64,000 nucleotides of DNA. Origin: Fodinibacter sp963833495. Lineage in GTDB: Bacteria; Actinomycetota; Actinomycetes; Actinomycetales; Dermatophilaceae. The stretch spans positions 248,001 to 312,000 of the forward strand of contig CAWHYJ010000002.1 of the NCBI GenBank assembly GCA_963833495.1. Direction: 5' to 3'. A program made the position numbers and the translations under genes. How positions within the stretch are numbered: position 1 is the stretch's first letter; each line of letters opens with the position of its first letter. The notes below the pieces were generated by a model. It worked only from the letters and a program-made list of their open reading frames with translations, ran no database searches and was not told the origin of the DNA. Of this stretch, positions 49,518 through 57,497 are shown in pieces.

Positions 49518-50048
49518 TCAGGCGCGGATGCCGGGCACCTCCGCGCCCTCCGGCTCGCCTGAGCGCTCGGCGCGGCGGTCGACGGCCACGGCCAGCCGGG
49601 AGCCGGCGGCCACCAGCAGGGCGGTGACGACGAGCACCGAGGCGACGAAGGCGACGGCGCCGCGGGGCTGGGCCACGGCATACGTCGGGATCATCCGCAC
49701 CGGTACCGCCATCGCCGCGACCATCGCGCCGCAGGCGCCCAGCCAGCTACCGACCATGTTGTTGCGGTGGGCCCGCAGGTTGCCGCGCTTCGCCGTGACG
49801 ATGCCGAGGGTCACGGTCACCAGGGTCACCACCGAAAGGACGTGCAGCCAGCTGAACGCACCGTCGTTGATGTGCCGGATCCAGAACGACGAGATGGCGG
49901 TCCACAGGATCAGCACCACCCATACCCGACCGAGCAGCCGGTGGCGGGCGTCGCCCTTGGGCCGGCGCCACACCTGGTGGCCGCCGAGGACGACGCTGGT
50001 GAGCGCGGCGACCACGTGGGTCACGATGAGCACGGTCCAGGCGTGCAC
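49518..50048 (-). CDS. DUF2306-type four-helix membrane protein
   Basis: The 176-residue protein has four membrane helices with conserved histidines: LIVTHVVAALTSVVLGGHQV, RHRLLGRVWVVLILWTAISSFWIRH, WLHVLSVVTLVTVTLGIVTA and RAHRNNMVGSWLGACGAMVAAM. This matches the DUF2306 family of predicted membrane proteins with possible heme-ligand histidines; function is unknown. The GTG at 50048 comes two bases from the MarR stop; an ATG at 50069 would overlap the MarR gene by 20 bases. It is probably co-transcribed with MarR. Confidence 0.8.
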   Translation of the reverse strand: MHAWTVLIVTHVVAALTSVVLGGHQVWRRPKGDARHRLLGRVWVVLILWTAISSFWIRHINDGAFSWLHVLSVVTLVTVTLGIVTAKRGNLRAHRNNMVGSWLGACGAMVAAMAVPVRMIPTYAVAQPRGAVAFVASVLVVTALLVAAGSRLAVAVDRRAERSGEPEGAEVPGIRA

Positions 50049-50049
50049 G

Positions 50050-50490
50050 TCAGACCTCCAGTGCAGCACGGGCGAGAGCGGGCTGCTGCAGGGCCGTCAC
50101 GATGGTGCGCACGGTGCCTGCCAGCGCCGCGGGGTCGGTGCCGGCGCCCCGGACCACTCGGTCGAAGCCGTCGCCGAGCACCTCCGCGGCGGCCTGCAGC
50201 GAGGCGCCGCCGTGCCGCGTGAGGGACAGGCTGCGACGGTTGCCACGCCCGCGAGCGACGTCGACGTACCCGTCACGGGCCAGGCCGGCCACCATCCGCG
50301 ACACCGCCGCCTCGCTCGTGCCGAGCCGGTCGGACAGGTCGCGCTGGGTCATGCCGTCGCCCTCGGAGACGTGCAGCAGCACCAGGAACCGCGCGTAGCT
50401 CAGCTCGCAGGCCGAACGCTGGAGCAGGGCGTCGGCCCGGCGGTCCATCAGGGCGACGAGGAGGTGCAGCTCATGGGCGAGTGACGGCAT
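50050..50490 (-). CDS. MarR family transcriptional regulator
   Basis: The 146-residue protein has the MarR winged helix (LSYARFLVLLHVSEGDGMTQRDLSDRLGTSEAAVSRMVAGLARDGYVDVARGRGNRRSLSLTRHGG). The ATG at 50490 is chosen because longer frames upstream cross a repeat-rich gap. Its promoter holds TTGCA-GA-TGCAA (50502-50513) followed by another TTGCA at 50516, probable operators. It appears to head an operon with the DUF2306 membrane protein. Confidence 0.9.
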   Translation of the reverse strand: MPSLAHELHLLVALMDRRADALLQRSACELSYARFLVLLHVSEGDGMTQRDLSDRLGTSEAAVSRMVAGLARDGYVDVARGRGNRRSLSLTRHGGASLQAAAEVLGDGFDRVVRGAGTDPAALAGTVRTIVTALQQPALARAALEV

Positions 50491-50501
50491 GTCAGCAAGA
50501 C

Positions 50502-50513
50502 TTGCAGATGCAA
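50502..50513. promoter_or_regulatory. TTGCAGATGCAA palindrome, putative MarR operator
   Basis: Five-base arms around GA, 11 bases upstream of the MarR ATG, with a further TTGCA half-site 3 bases further out (50516-50520). Position suggests autoregulation. Confidence 0.5.
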
Positions 50514-50634
50514 CTTGCAACGTCAAGGTGCGCGAACCCGACTCTGTGCGGATTTCCCACCAGCCCAGGGCAGGGCGCCGGGTGCAGATCCGCAATCGGT
50601 CGCGGTGACACCCGCCGTCACCCGTCATGTCCGC

Positions 50635-50705
50635 GACTTCGTGCGACGTGCACGCGGTTTCCGGCACCGGACACCGCGAAAACCGCAGACAAGTCGCACG
50701 AGGTC
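50635..50705. repeat. long intergenic palindrome (arm family A), second copy
   Basis: GACTTCGTGCGAC (50635-50647) and GCGGTTTC (50654-50661) mirror GAAAACCGC (50678-50686) and GTCGCACGAGGTC (50693-50705); the centre of the arms has drifted. It lies in the 287-base gap between the divergent MarR and punA genes, so here it cannot be simply a shared terminator. The rest of the gap shows only promoter-like sequence near punA. Confidence 0.8.
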
Positions 50706-50777
50706 GGGGGCAGCGGCCGGTGGGGTCGGGCACCCGCGCGTGGCCCGGCATCCGGACGTCTCGCTACGCTGCCTCGC

Positions 50778-51617
50778 GTGACCGACACCGTTGCCGCCCA
50801 CGACCTCTCCGACCCCGCGACCGACCCGTTCGCGGTCGCCGACGCCGCTGCCTCCGTCATCCGCGAGCGCACCGGGGTCGAGCGGCACGACGTGGCCCTG
50901 GTGCTCGGCTCGGGCTGGGGCCAGACCGGCGACCTGATCGGCGAGACGCTAGCCACGATCGACAACACCGAGGTCCCCGGGTTCGGCAAGGCGGCCGTCG
51001 CGGGCCACTCGGGTGTCATGCGCTCGGTGGCGATCGGTGACACCGGCCGCCGAGCCCTCGTCTACGGCACGCGCACCCACTACTACGAGGGGCGCGGCGT
51101 GCGCGCGGTCGTGCACGGCATCCGCACCGCTGCCGCCGTGGGCTGCACGACGGTCGTCATCACCAACGGCTGCGGCGGCCTGCGCCCGCAGTGGGCGCCC
51201 GGCACGCCCGTGCTGATCTCCGACCACATCAACCTCACCGCGACCTCCCCCATCGAGGGCGCGAACTTCGTCGACCTCACCGACGTCTACTCCCCCCGGC
51301 TGCGCGCGATCGCCCAGGAGATCGACCCGAGCCTCGACGAGGGCGTCTACGTGCAGTTCCGCGGACCGCACTACGAGACACCGGCCGAGGTGCGGATGGC
51401 CGGCGTCCTGGGCGGCGACCTGGTCGGCATGTCGACCTCGCTCGAGGCGATCGCCGCCCGGCAGAGCGCCCTTGAGGTGCTCGGCATCTCTCTGGTCACC
51501 AACCCGGCCGCCGGCATCTCGACGACGCCGCTCAACCACGAAGAGGTGCTCGAGGCCGGGCGCGACGCCGCCGACCGGTGCGGCCGCCTCCTCGCCGCCG
51601 TCGTCGGCCGGATCTGA
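50778..51617 (+). CDS. punA: purine nucleoside phosphorylase (trimeric)
   Basis: The enzyme splits inosine and guanosine (and deoxy forms) into base and ribose-1-phosphate. The 279-residue protein shows the trimeric PNP pattern: ALVLGSGWGQTGDLIG, VYGTRTHYYEGRGV with phosphate-binding His/Arg, ITNGCGGLRPQWAPGTPVLISDHINLT, FRGPHYETPAEVRM and LVTNPAAGIS, whose Asn gives 6-oxopurine specificity. TACGCT at 50765-50770 is 7 bases before the GTG. It is followed by pmmB, matching Rv3307-Rv3308. Confidence 0.95.
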   Translation: MTDTVAAHDLSDPATDPFAVADAAASVIRERTGVERHDVALVLGSGWGQTGDLIGETLATIDNTEVPGFGKAAVAGHSGVMRSVAIGDTGRRALVYGTRTHYYEGRGVRAVVHGIRTAAAVGCTTVVITNGCGGLRPQWAPGTPVLISDHINLTATSPIEGANFVDLTDVYSPRLRAIAQEIDPSLDEGVYVQFRGPHYETPAEVRMAGVLGGDLVGMSTSLEAIAARQSALEVLGISLVTNPAAGISTTPLNHEEVLEAGRDAADRCGRLLAAVVGRI

Positions 51618-51625
51618 GGCCCGCC

Positions 51626-53320
51626 ATGCCGGATGCCGCCGCCGCACCGCTCGCCGACCTGCTCGCCGCCGCTCGCGCCTGGGCCGCCGACGACCCGGAT
51701 GCCGTGACCCGCGCCGAGCTCGAGGGCCTCGCCGCCGCCACGGAGGCCGGTGACGCTTCTGCCGCAACGGAACTCGCCGACGCCATGTCGGGGATGCTCG
51801 AGTTCGGCACCGCCGGGCTGCGCGGGCACCTGGGGGGCGGGCCCAACCGGATGAACCGCGCGGTCGTGATCCGTACGGCGGCCGGGCTCACGGCACACCT
51901 GAAGACGCTCGACCCCGAGCCCTACGTGGTGGTCGGCTACGACGCCCGCACCAACTCCGACGTGTTCGCGCACGACACCTGCGCGGTCGTCGTCGGGATG
52001 GGCGGCCAGGCGTCCGTGCTGCCGCACCCGCTGCCGACGCCGGTGCTCGCCTACGCGATCCGCCACCTCGGCGCGGATGCCGGTGTCATGGTGACCGCGT
52101 CGCACAACCCGCCGGAGGACAACGGCTACAAGGTGTACGTCGGCGACGGCTCGCAGATCGTGCCGCCGGTCGACGCCCTGATCGCCGCCGAGATCGCCGC
52201 CGTGCCGTCGGTGGCGTCGGTGACGATGCCCGACGACGGCTGGCACACCCTCGACGACTCGGTGCTCGAGGCCTACCTCGACGACGTGCGCACCGTCGTG
52301 CTGCCCGACAGCCCGCGCGAGGTCACCGTGGTGCACACCGCCCTGCACGGGGTCGGCACCGAGACGGTGCGCCGGGCCTTCCTCGCCGCCGGGTACGCGG
52401 CGCCGATCCCGGTGGCGTCGCAGGCCGAGCCCGACCCGATGTTCCCCACGGTGTCCTTCCCCAACCCGGAGGAGCCGGGGGCGATGGATGCCGCGCTGGA
52501 GCTGGCCGAGCAGACCAACCCCGACGTCGTCATCGCCAACGACCCGGATGCCGACCGCTGCGCCGTGGCGGTGCCCGGCCCCGGCGGGTGGCGGATGCTG
52601 CGCGGCGACGAGGTGGGCGCGCTGCTCGGCTCGCACGTGCTGTCCAGGGGCGCGGCCGGTGGGGTGCTGCCCGACTCGGCCGACTGCGTGTTCGCCAACT
52701 CGATCGTGTCGTCCCGGCTGCTCGCCGCGATGTGCCGAGCCGCCGGGGTGCGGCACGAGGAGACCCTGACCGGGTTCAAGTGGATCGGGCGGGTGCCCGG
52801 GCTGCGCTACGGCTACGAGGAGGCACTGGGCTACTGCGTCGACCCGGAGAAGGTGCGCGACAAGGACGGCGTGTCGGCCGCACTGATGGTGGCCGAGCTG
52901 GTCGCGACGCTGAAGACGCAGGGTCGCTCCCTGGTCGACCGGCTCGACGACCTCGCGCGCGAGCACGGGGTCTACGCCACCGACTCGTTCTCGGTGCGGG
53001 TGGAGGACCTGTCGCTGATCGGCCGGATCATGGAGCGGCTGCGCTCCGCGCCACTGACCTCGGTGGCCGGGGTCGACGTGGTGCGGGCCGACGACCTCGC
53101 GGAGGGCGACGGCGGGCTGCCGCCCACCGAGGGCCTGCGCTACTTCCTCGCCGACGACTCGCGCGTCATAGTCCGCCCTTCCGGTACCGAGCCCAAGCTC
53201 AAGGTCTACCTCGAGGTCATCGAGCCGGTGACCGGTGACGACCTCCGCGGCGCGCGCGAGCGGGCGGCGACCCGGCTGGCCGGCATCCGCACCGACCTGG
53301 AGGCCGCCACCGCCCCCTGA
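51626..53320 (+). CDS. pmmB: phosphomannomutase/phosphopentomutase-like phospho-sugar mutase PmmB
   Basis: The 564-residue alpha-D-phosphohexomutase has all four domains. The catalytic serine is in MVTASHNPPEDNGYKVY, the metal loop is NDPDADRCAVAV, the sugar loop is YEEALGYCVDPEKVRDKDG, and the phosphate loop is RPSGTEPKLKVY. In this operon, next to punA and near deoC, it could convert ribose- or deoxyribose-1-phosphate to the 5-phosphate as well as act on hexose phosphates. It starts 9 bases after punA. Confidence 0.93.
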   Translation: MPDAAAAPLADLLAAARAWAADDPDAVTRAELEGLAAATEAGDASAATELADAMSGMLEFGTAGLRGHLGGGPNRMNRAVVIRTAAGLTAHLKTLDPEPYVVVGYDARTNSDVFAHDTCAVVVGMGGQASVLPHPLPTPVLAYAIRHLGADAGVMVTASHNPPEDNGYKVYVGDGSQIVPPVDALIAAEIAAVPSVASVTMPDDGWHTLDDSVLEAYLDDVRTVVLPDSPREVTVVHTALHGVGTETVRRAFLAAGYAAPIPVASQAEPDPMFPTVSFPNPEEPGAMDAALELAEQTNPDVVIANDPDADRCAVAVPGPGGWRMLRGDEVGALLGSHVLSRGAAGGVLPDSADCVFANSIVSSRLLAAMCRAAGVRHEETLTGFKWIGRVPGLRYGYEEALGYCVDPEKVRDKDGVSAALMVAELVATLKTQGRSLVDRLDDLAREHGVYATDSFSVRVEDLSLIGRIMERLRSAPLTSVAGVDVVRADDLAEGDGGLPPTEGLRYFLADDSRVIVRPSGTEPKLKVYLEVIEPVTGDDLRGARERAATRLAGIRTDLEAATAP

Positions 53321-53343
53321 CCAAGGGCAGCCGGGCACCCGCT

Positions 53344-53425
53344 CTGGGACAACTTCGACCAATAGGTCAATGTCGTCCCACCCGGCCGCGGGGCAAACTT
53401 GACCTATTGGTCGATCTTGTCCCAG
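53344..53425. repeat. inverted pair of TTGACCTATTGGTCGAT repeats
   Basis: The copies 53344-53370 and 53399-53425 face each other: 27-base arms beginning CTGGGACA and ending TGTCCCAG, with two mismatches, around a 28-base loop. Transcribed, this would fold into a long hairpin. The 3' end of the nitroreductase-family gene reads into the loop. Confidence 0.88.
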
Positions 53426-53909
53426 CCGGATCGGGGGGCGGGTCGATGCGGAAGACCGGATGCCGGTCGGCCACCGCCGCGAACACCACGAGCGGCGCCC
53501 CCACGGGCACCGCCACGTGCGGACGACCGCCGGGCACCTTCTCGACGTAGCGCGCGAGGATCGGCGCCCGCTCGTCGACGGGCACCTCGACGAGGCGCAC
53601 CCGCCCCCAGCCCCGGCCGCGCAGCACGACCTCGCCCTCGGCAGCGCGCACGTTGCGGGTCCAGGCGCACTCGCCGAGCATCGACACGGCATACCAGCGC
53701 CCGTCGACGTCGGCGAGGCCCAGCGGGAAGGAGCGCAGCTCGCCGGACCGGCGGCCGCGCACCTCGAGGGTCGCCCAGCGACGGGGTCCGAGGCCACGGG
53801 CGATGAGCCACGACCAGGCGTGGGACCAACGCCGGGCCGTGGAGTTCCCGCGGCCGCCGACGTACATCGCGCGCAGCCGCCGGGTCTCGCGGTCGCTCCA
53901 CCAGCCCAC
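53367..53909 (-). CDS. nitroreductase/deazaflavin-dependent (DUF385) family protein
   Basis: The 180-residue protein has the split-barrel flavin or F420-binding pattern: LGPRRWATLEVRGRRSGELRSFPLGLADVDGRWYAVSMLGECAWTRNVRAAEGEVVLRGRGWGRVRLVEVP, as in Ddn-like actinobacterial proteins. The GTG at 53909 includes a likely first helix (GWWSDRETRRLRAM); the ATG at 53867 is an alternative. The last ~25 residues (PAGTRSTNRSSLPRGRVGRH) are encoded by the inverted repeat element and look like a read-through tail rather than part of the fold. Confidence 0.82.
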   Translation of the reverse strand: MGWWSDRETRRLRAMYVGGRGNSTARRWSHAWSWLIARGLGPRRWATLEVRGRRSGELRSFPLGLADVDGRWYAVSMLGECAWTRNVRAAEGEVVLRGRGWGRVRLVEVPVDERAPILARYVEKVPGGRPHVAVPVGAPLVVFAAVADRHPVFRIDPPPDPAGTRSTNRSSLPRGRVGRH

Positions 53910-54025
53910 GGATCGAGCCTTGCACTGGCGTAGTGCGCCGGCGGAGACCTGTGACCGATCGAGCACGGCGGTTGCATCACGGCCTGGACGCCCATGGTGT
54001 CGGTGGGTCGTCCTAGCGTGGACGG

Positions 54026-54856
54026 ATGGAACGCACCTACCCGCACGGAGTGACCTGCTGGATCGACAGCGAGCAGCCCGACGTCGAGGCTGCCCAGGAG
54101 TTCTACGGGGGCCTGCTCGGCTGGCAGTTCGCCGTCGCCACGCCGCCCGACGCGCCCTCCCGCTACGTCATCGCGACCCTCGACGGCCAGGATGTCGCCG
54201 CGCTCGCGGAGGCGCCGGGCGTCGACGCCGGCGCGGCCGGCTGGAACACCTACATCGCGGTGGATGACGCCGACACCGCGGTCGAGCGCGCAGTGGCGCT
54301 GGGCGCCACGGTGGTGGCACCGCCCGCGGATGCCGGCCCGGGTGGCCGCGGCGCGACGCTGCTCGACCCCGCGGGCTGCGAGATCCGGCTGTGGCAGGCC
54401 CGGCGCCGCAAGGGCGCCCAGCTCGTCAACACCCCGGGGGCCTGGAACTTCAGCAACCTGCGCGCGGCCGACCCGGTTGCCGCCCAGCGCTTCTACGGCG
54501 ACCTGTTCGGCTGGCGGTTCACCGACCAGGGGTGGGCCACGGCGATCAGCGTGCCCGGCTACGGCGACCACCTCGAGGACACGGTCGACCCCGGCATCCG
54601 CACCCGCCAGGCGGCGGCGCCCGAGGGGTTCGCCGACGTCATCGGCTCGATCATGCCGGCCGGCGACCAAGCGCCCGGGTGGTTCGTCGTGGTCACCGTG
54701 GCCGACCGCGACGCCGCGGCCACCCGGGCCGAGTCGCTCGGCGGCACCGTGGTCAGCACCCGCGAGACCGGGTGGACGCGCGAGGCCGTGGTCCGCGACC
54801 CCCAGGGCGCGGTGTTCACGGCCAGCCAGTTCACCCCGCCCGACGACTGGGGGTGA
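54026..54856 (+). CDS. VOC family protein with two glyoxalase/bleomycin-resistance domains
   Basis: The 276-residue protein contains two tandem vicinal-oxygen-chelate domains: residues ~8-120 (DSEQPDVEAAQEFYGGLLGWQF ... TLLDPAGCEIRLWQ) and ~140-265 (RAADPVAAQRFYGDLFGWRF ... VRDPQGAVFTASQF). Such hydroxylase-like proteins (CFP30B/27 kDa antigen type in mycobacteria) have no firmly assigned reaction. TAGCGT at 54014-54019 is 6 bases before the ATG, pointing to its own leaderless transcript. Confidence 0.9.
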   Translation: MERTYPHGVTCWIDSEQPDVEAAQEFYGGLLGWQFAVATPPDAPSRYVIATLDGQDVAALAEAPGVDAGAAGWNTYIAVDDADTAVERAVALGATVVAPPADAGPGGRGATLLDPAGCEIRLWQARRRKGAQLVNTPGAWNFSNLRAADPVAAQRFYGDLFGWRFTDQGWATAISVPGYGDHLEDTVDPGIRTRQAAAPEGFADVIGSIMPAGDQAPGWFVVVTVADRDAAATRAESLGGTVVSTRETGWTREAVVRDPQGAVFTASQFTPPDDWG

Positions 54857-55005
54857 GGCCGGCCGGCATCCAACGACGTTCCCGCAGGTCGGGAGGACGC
54901 CGGCGTCGCACTCGGCGGACGGTGACAGCACGGCCTTGCTGGGGTCGTGCAGGTGCGCCACCTCGGGCGGTGCCCAGCGCGCACGGGCGCCCGTAGACTC
55001 GCCCG

Positions 55006-55995
55006 GTGAGCACCGCCACCGTCGTCGACCCCACCGAGCGCGCCCGAGAGCTGCTCGGCGTGTCCCGCCTGACGAACCGGGCCCTCACCAGCTGGCTGCA
55101 CGGCCTGCCCGGTGTCGACCAGGTCGGCTGCGAGGCCCGGGCCGCGGCCCTGGGCACCCGCTCGATCAAGACCACGAGCAAGGCGTGGGCCATCGACACC
55201 GCCATCTCGATGATCGACCTCACCACGCTCGAGGGCGCCGACACCCCCGGCAAGGTGCGCGGCCTGGCGGCGAAGGCGCTGGTGCCCGACCCCACCGACA
55301 TGACCACCCCGCGGCCCGCCGCGGTCTGCGTCTACGGCGACATGGTCGCCACGGCCAAGGAGTCCCTGGGCAGCAGCGGGGTCAAGGTCGCGGCCGTCGC
55401 CACCGCCTTCCCGAGCGGCCGCGCGAGCCTGCCGGTCAAGCTCGCCGACGTCGCGGATGCCGTGAACGCCGGCGCCGACGAGATCGACATGGTCATCGAC
55501 CGCGGCGCCTTCCTCGCCGGCGACTACCTGACCGTGTTCTCGCAGATCGCCGACGTGAAGGCGGCCTGCGGGAGCGCCCGGCTCAAGGTGATCATGGAGA
55601 CCGGTGAGCTGGTCACCTACGACAACGTGCGCCGCGCCTCGTGGCTGTCGATGCTCGGCGGCGGCGACTTCATCAAGACCTCCACGGGCAAGATCTCCCC
55701 CGCCGCGACCCTGCCCGTCACTCTCGTCATGCTCGAGGCCGTGCGCGACTGGCGCGAGACCACCGGCGAGCAGGTCGGCGTGAAGCCCGCGGGCGGCATC
55801 CGCACCAGCAAGGACGCGATCAAGTTCCTCGTGAGCGTCAACGAGGTCGCGGGCGAGGAGTGGCTCGACAAGCACTGGTTCCGCTTCGGCGCCTCGAGCC
55901 TGCTCAACGACCTGATCCTGCAGCGCCAGCGGATGCGCACCGGCGCCTACTCCGGCGGCGACTACGTGGCCGACGACTCCCCCAGCCTCTACTGA
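55006..55995 (+). CDS. deoC: deoxyribose-phosphate aldolase DeoC
   Basis: The enzyme splits 2-deoxyribose-5-phosphate into acetaldehyde and glyceraldehyde-3-phosphate. The 329-residue TIM barrel has the Schiff-base lysine in GGGDFIKTSTGK and the second lysine in VGVKPAGGIRT, plus AVCVYGDMV. It is ~70 residues longer than E. coli DeoC, as in the longer actinobacterial/animal type. The following aldehyde dehydrogenases would oxidise the acetaldehyde. TAGACT at 54994-54999 precedes the GTG by 6 bases. Confidence 0.95.
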   Translation: MSTATVVDPTERARELLGVSRLTNRALTSWLHGLPGVDQVGCEARAAALGTRSIKTTSKAWAIDTAISMIDLTTLEGADTPGKVRGLAAKALVPDPTDMTTPRPAAVCVYGDMVATAKESLGSSGVKVAAVATAFPSGRASLPVKLADVADAVNAGADEIDMVIDRGAFLAGDYLTVFSQIADVKAACGSARLKVIMETGELVTYDNVRRASWLSMLGGGDFIKTSTGKISPAATLPVTLVMLEAVRDWRETTGEQVGVKPAGGIRTSKDAIKFLVSVNEVAGEEWLDKHWFRFGASSLLNDLILQRQRMRTGAYSGGDYVADDSPSLY

Positions 55996-56048
55996 CCTGC
56001 ACGCCTGACCGACCGCGACCGAGCCCCACGGATCGAGGAACGAGAACC

Positions 56049-57497
56049 ATGTCCACCTTCGAGTACGCCCCGGCACCCGAGAGCCGGGCCGTCGTCGACA
56101 TCGCGAGCAGCTACGGCCTCTACATCGGCGGGAAGTTCGTCGAGGCCATCGGCGGCGCCCCGTTCAAGACGGTCAACCCCGCCACCGAGGAGGTGCTCGC
56201 CGAGGTGTCCGAGGCCAGCGCCGACGACGTGGATGCCGCGGTGCGCGCCGCGCGCACCGCCTACACCCGGGTGTGGTCGCGGATGAGCGGGGCCGACCGC
56301 GGGAAGTACCTGTTCCGCATCGCACGGGTCCTGCAGGAGCGGGCCCGCGAGTTCGCCGTGCTCGAGACGCTCGACAACGGCAAGCCGATCAAGGAGGCCC
56401 GCGACGTCGACCTCCCGCTGGCGGCGGCACACTTCTTCTACCACGCGGGCTGGGCCGACAAGCTCGACCACGCCTCGCTCGGCCCCAACCCGCGCCCCCT
56501 CGGCGTCGTCGGCCAGATCGTGCCGTGGAACTTCCCGCTGTTGATGCTCGCCTGGAAGGTCGCCCCGGCCCTGGCCTGTGGCAACACGGTGGTGCTCAAG
56601 CCTGCCGAGACCACCCCGCTCACCGCGCTGCTCTTCGCCTCGGTGTGCGAGCAGGCCGAGCTGCCCCCCGGCGTCGTGAACATCGTCACCGGCGCCGGCG
56701 CCACGGGGCAGGCCATCGTCGATCACCCCGGCATCGACAAGCTCGCGTTCACCGGCTCGACCGCCGTCGGCAAGATGATCGCCCGCTCGATCGCCGGCAC
56801 CCGCAAGAAGGCCACCCTCGAGCTGGGCGGCAAGGCGGCGAACATCATCTTCGACGACGCCCCGATCGACCAGGCCGTCGAGGGCATCGTCAACGGCATC
56901 TTCTTCAACCAGGGCCACGTCTGCTGCGCCGGCAGCCGGATCCTGGTGCAGGAGAGCATCGCCGACGAGCTCGACGCCCGGCTCAAGCGGCGCCTCGCCA
57001 CCCTGCGCGTCGGCGACCCGATGGACAAGAACACCGACGTCGGCGCCATCAACTCGCGCAAGCAGCTCGACCGCATCGAGGAGATGGTGGCAGTCGGTGA
57101 GGCCGAGGGCGCGCAGCGCTGGGACTCCGGCTGCGAGCTGCCGACCAACGGATTCTGGTTCCGCCCAACGGTTTTCAGCGGGGTGAGCCAGACGCACCGC
57201 ATCGCCCAGGAGGAGATCTTCGGGCCGGTCGTGTCGGTGCTCACCTTCCGCACCCCGGCCGAGGCGGTGGCCAAGGCCAACAACACCCCCTACGGCCTGT
57301 CGGCCGGCGTCTGGACCGAGAAGGGCAGCCGCATCCTGTGGATGGCCGACCAGCTGCGCGCCGGCGTCGTCTGGGCCAACACCTTCAACAAGTTCGACCC
57401 GACCTCGCCGTTCGGCGGCTACAAGGAGTCGGGCTACGGCCGCGAGGGCGGCCGCCACGGGCTCGAGGCCTACGTCACGACGGGAGCCGACAAGTGA
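56049..57497 (+). CDS. aldehyde dehydrogenase
   Basis: The 482-residue NAD(P)-dependent dehydrogenase is complete: PWNFPLLMLAWKVAPALACGNTVVLKPAE, FTGSTAVGK, the catalytic glutamate in LELGGKAANI and the nucleophilic cysteine in FFNQGHVCCAGSR, then EEIFGPVVSV. It follows deoC by 53 bases and probably oxidises acetaldehyde from deoxyribose breakdown. A GAGGAACGAG ribosome site precedes the ATG. Its stop overlaps the GTG of the half-length paralogue by four bases. Confidence 0.94.
   Translation: MSTFEYAPAPESRAVVDIASSYGLYIGGKFVEAIGGAPFKTVNPATEEVLAEVSEASADDVDAAVRAARTAYTRVWSRMSGADRGKYLFRIARVLQERAREFAVLETLDNGKPIKEARDVDLPLAAAHFFYHAGWADKLDHASLGPNPRPLGVVGQIVPWNFPLLMLAWKVAPALACGNTVVLKPAETTPLTALLFASVCEQAELPPGVVNIVTGAGATGQAIVDHPGIDKLAFTGSTAVGKMIARSIAGTRKKATLELGGKAANIIFDDAPIDQAVEGIVNGIFFNQGHVCCAGSRILVQESIADELDARLKRRLATLRVGDPMDKNTDVGAINSRKQLDRIEEMVAVGEAEGAQRWDSGCELPTNGFWFRPTVFSGVSQTHRIAQEEIFGPVVSVLTFRTPAEAVAKANNTPYGLSAGVWTEKGSRILWMADQLRAGVVWANTFNKFDPTSPFGGYKESGYGREGGRHGLEAYVTTGADK

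Noticed and set aside
51371..54961. A 1196-codon open frame on the minus strand across punA, pmmB and later genes
   Set aside because: It is antisense to several well-supported genes and has no domain; GC-rich DNA commonly gives such long shadows.
54880..54961. Start of a minus-strand frame (MAHLHDPSKAVLSPSAECDAG) in the gap before deoC
   Set aside because: Codon use looks coding-like for ~30 codons and two cysteines are spaced plausibly, but there is no stop near by, no ribosome site and no known family, so I do not call it a gene.
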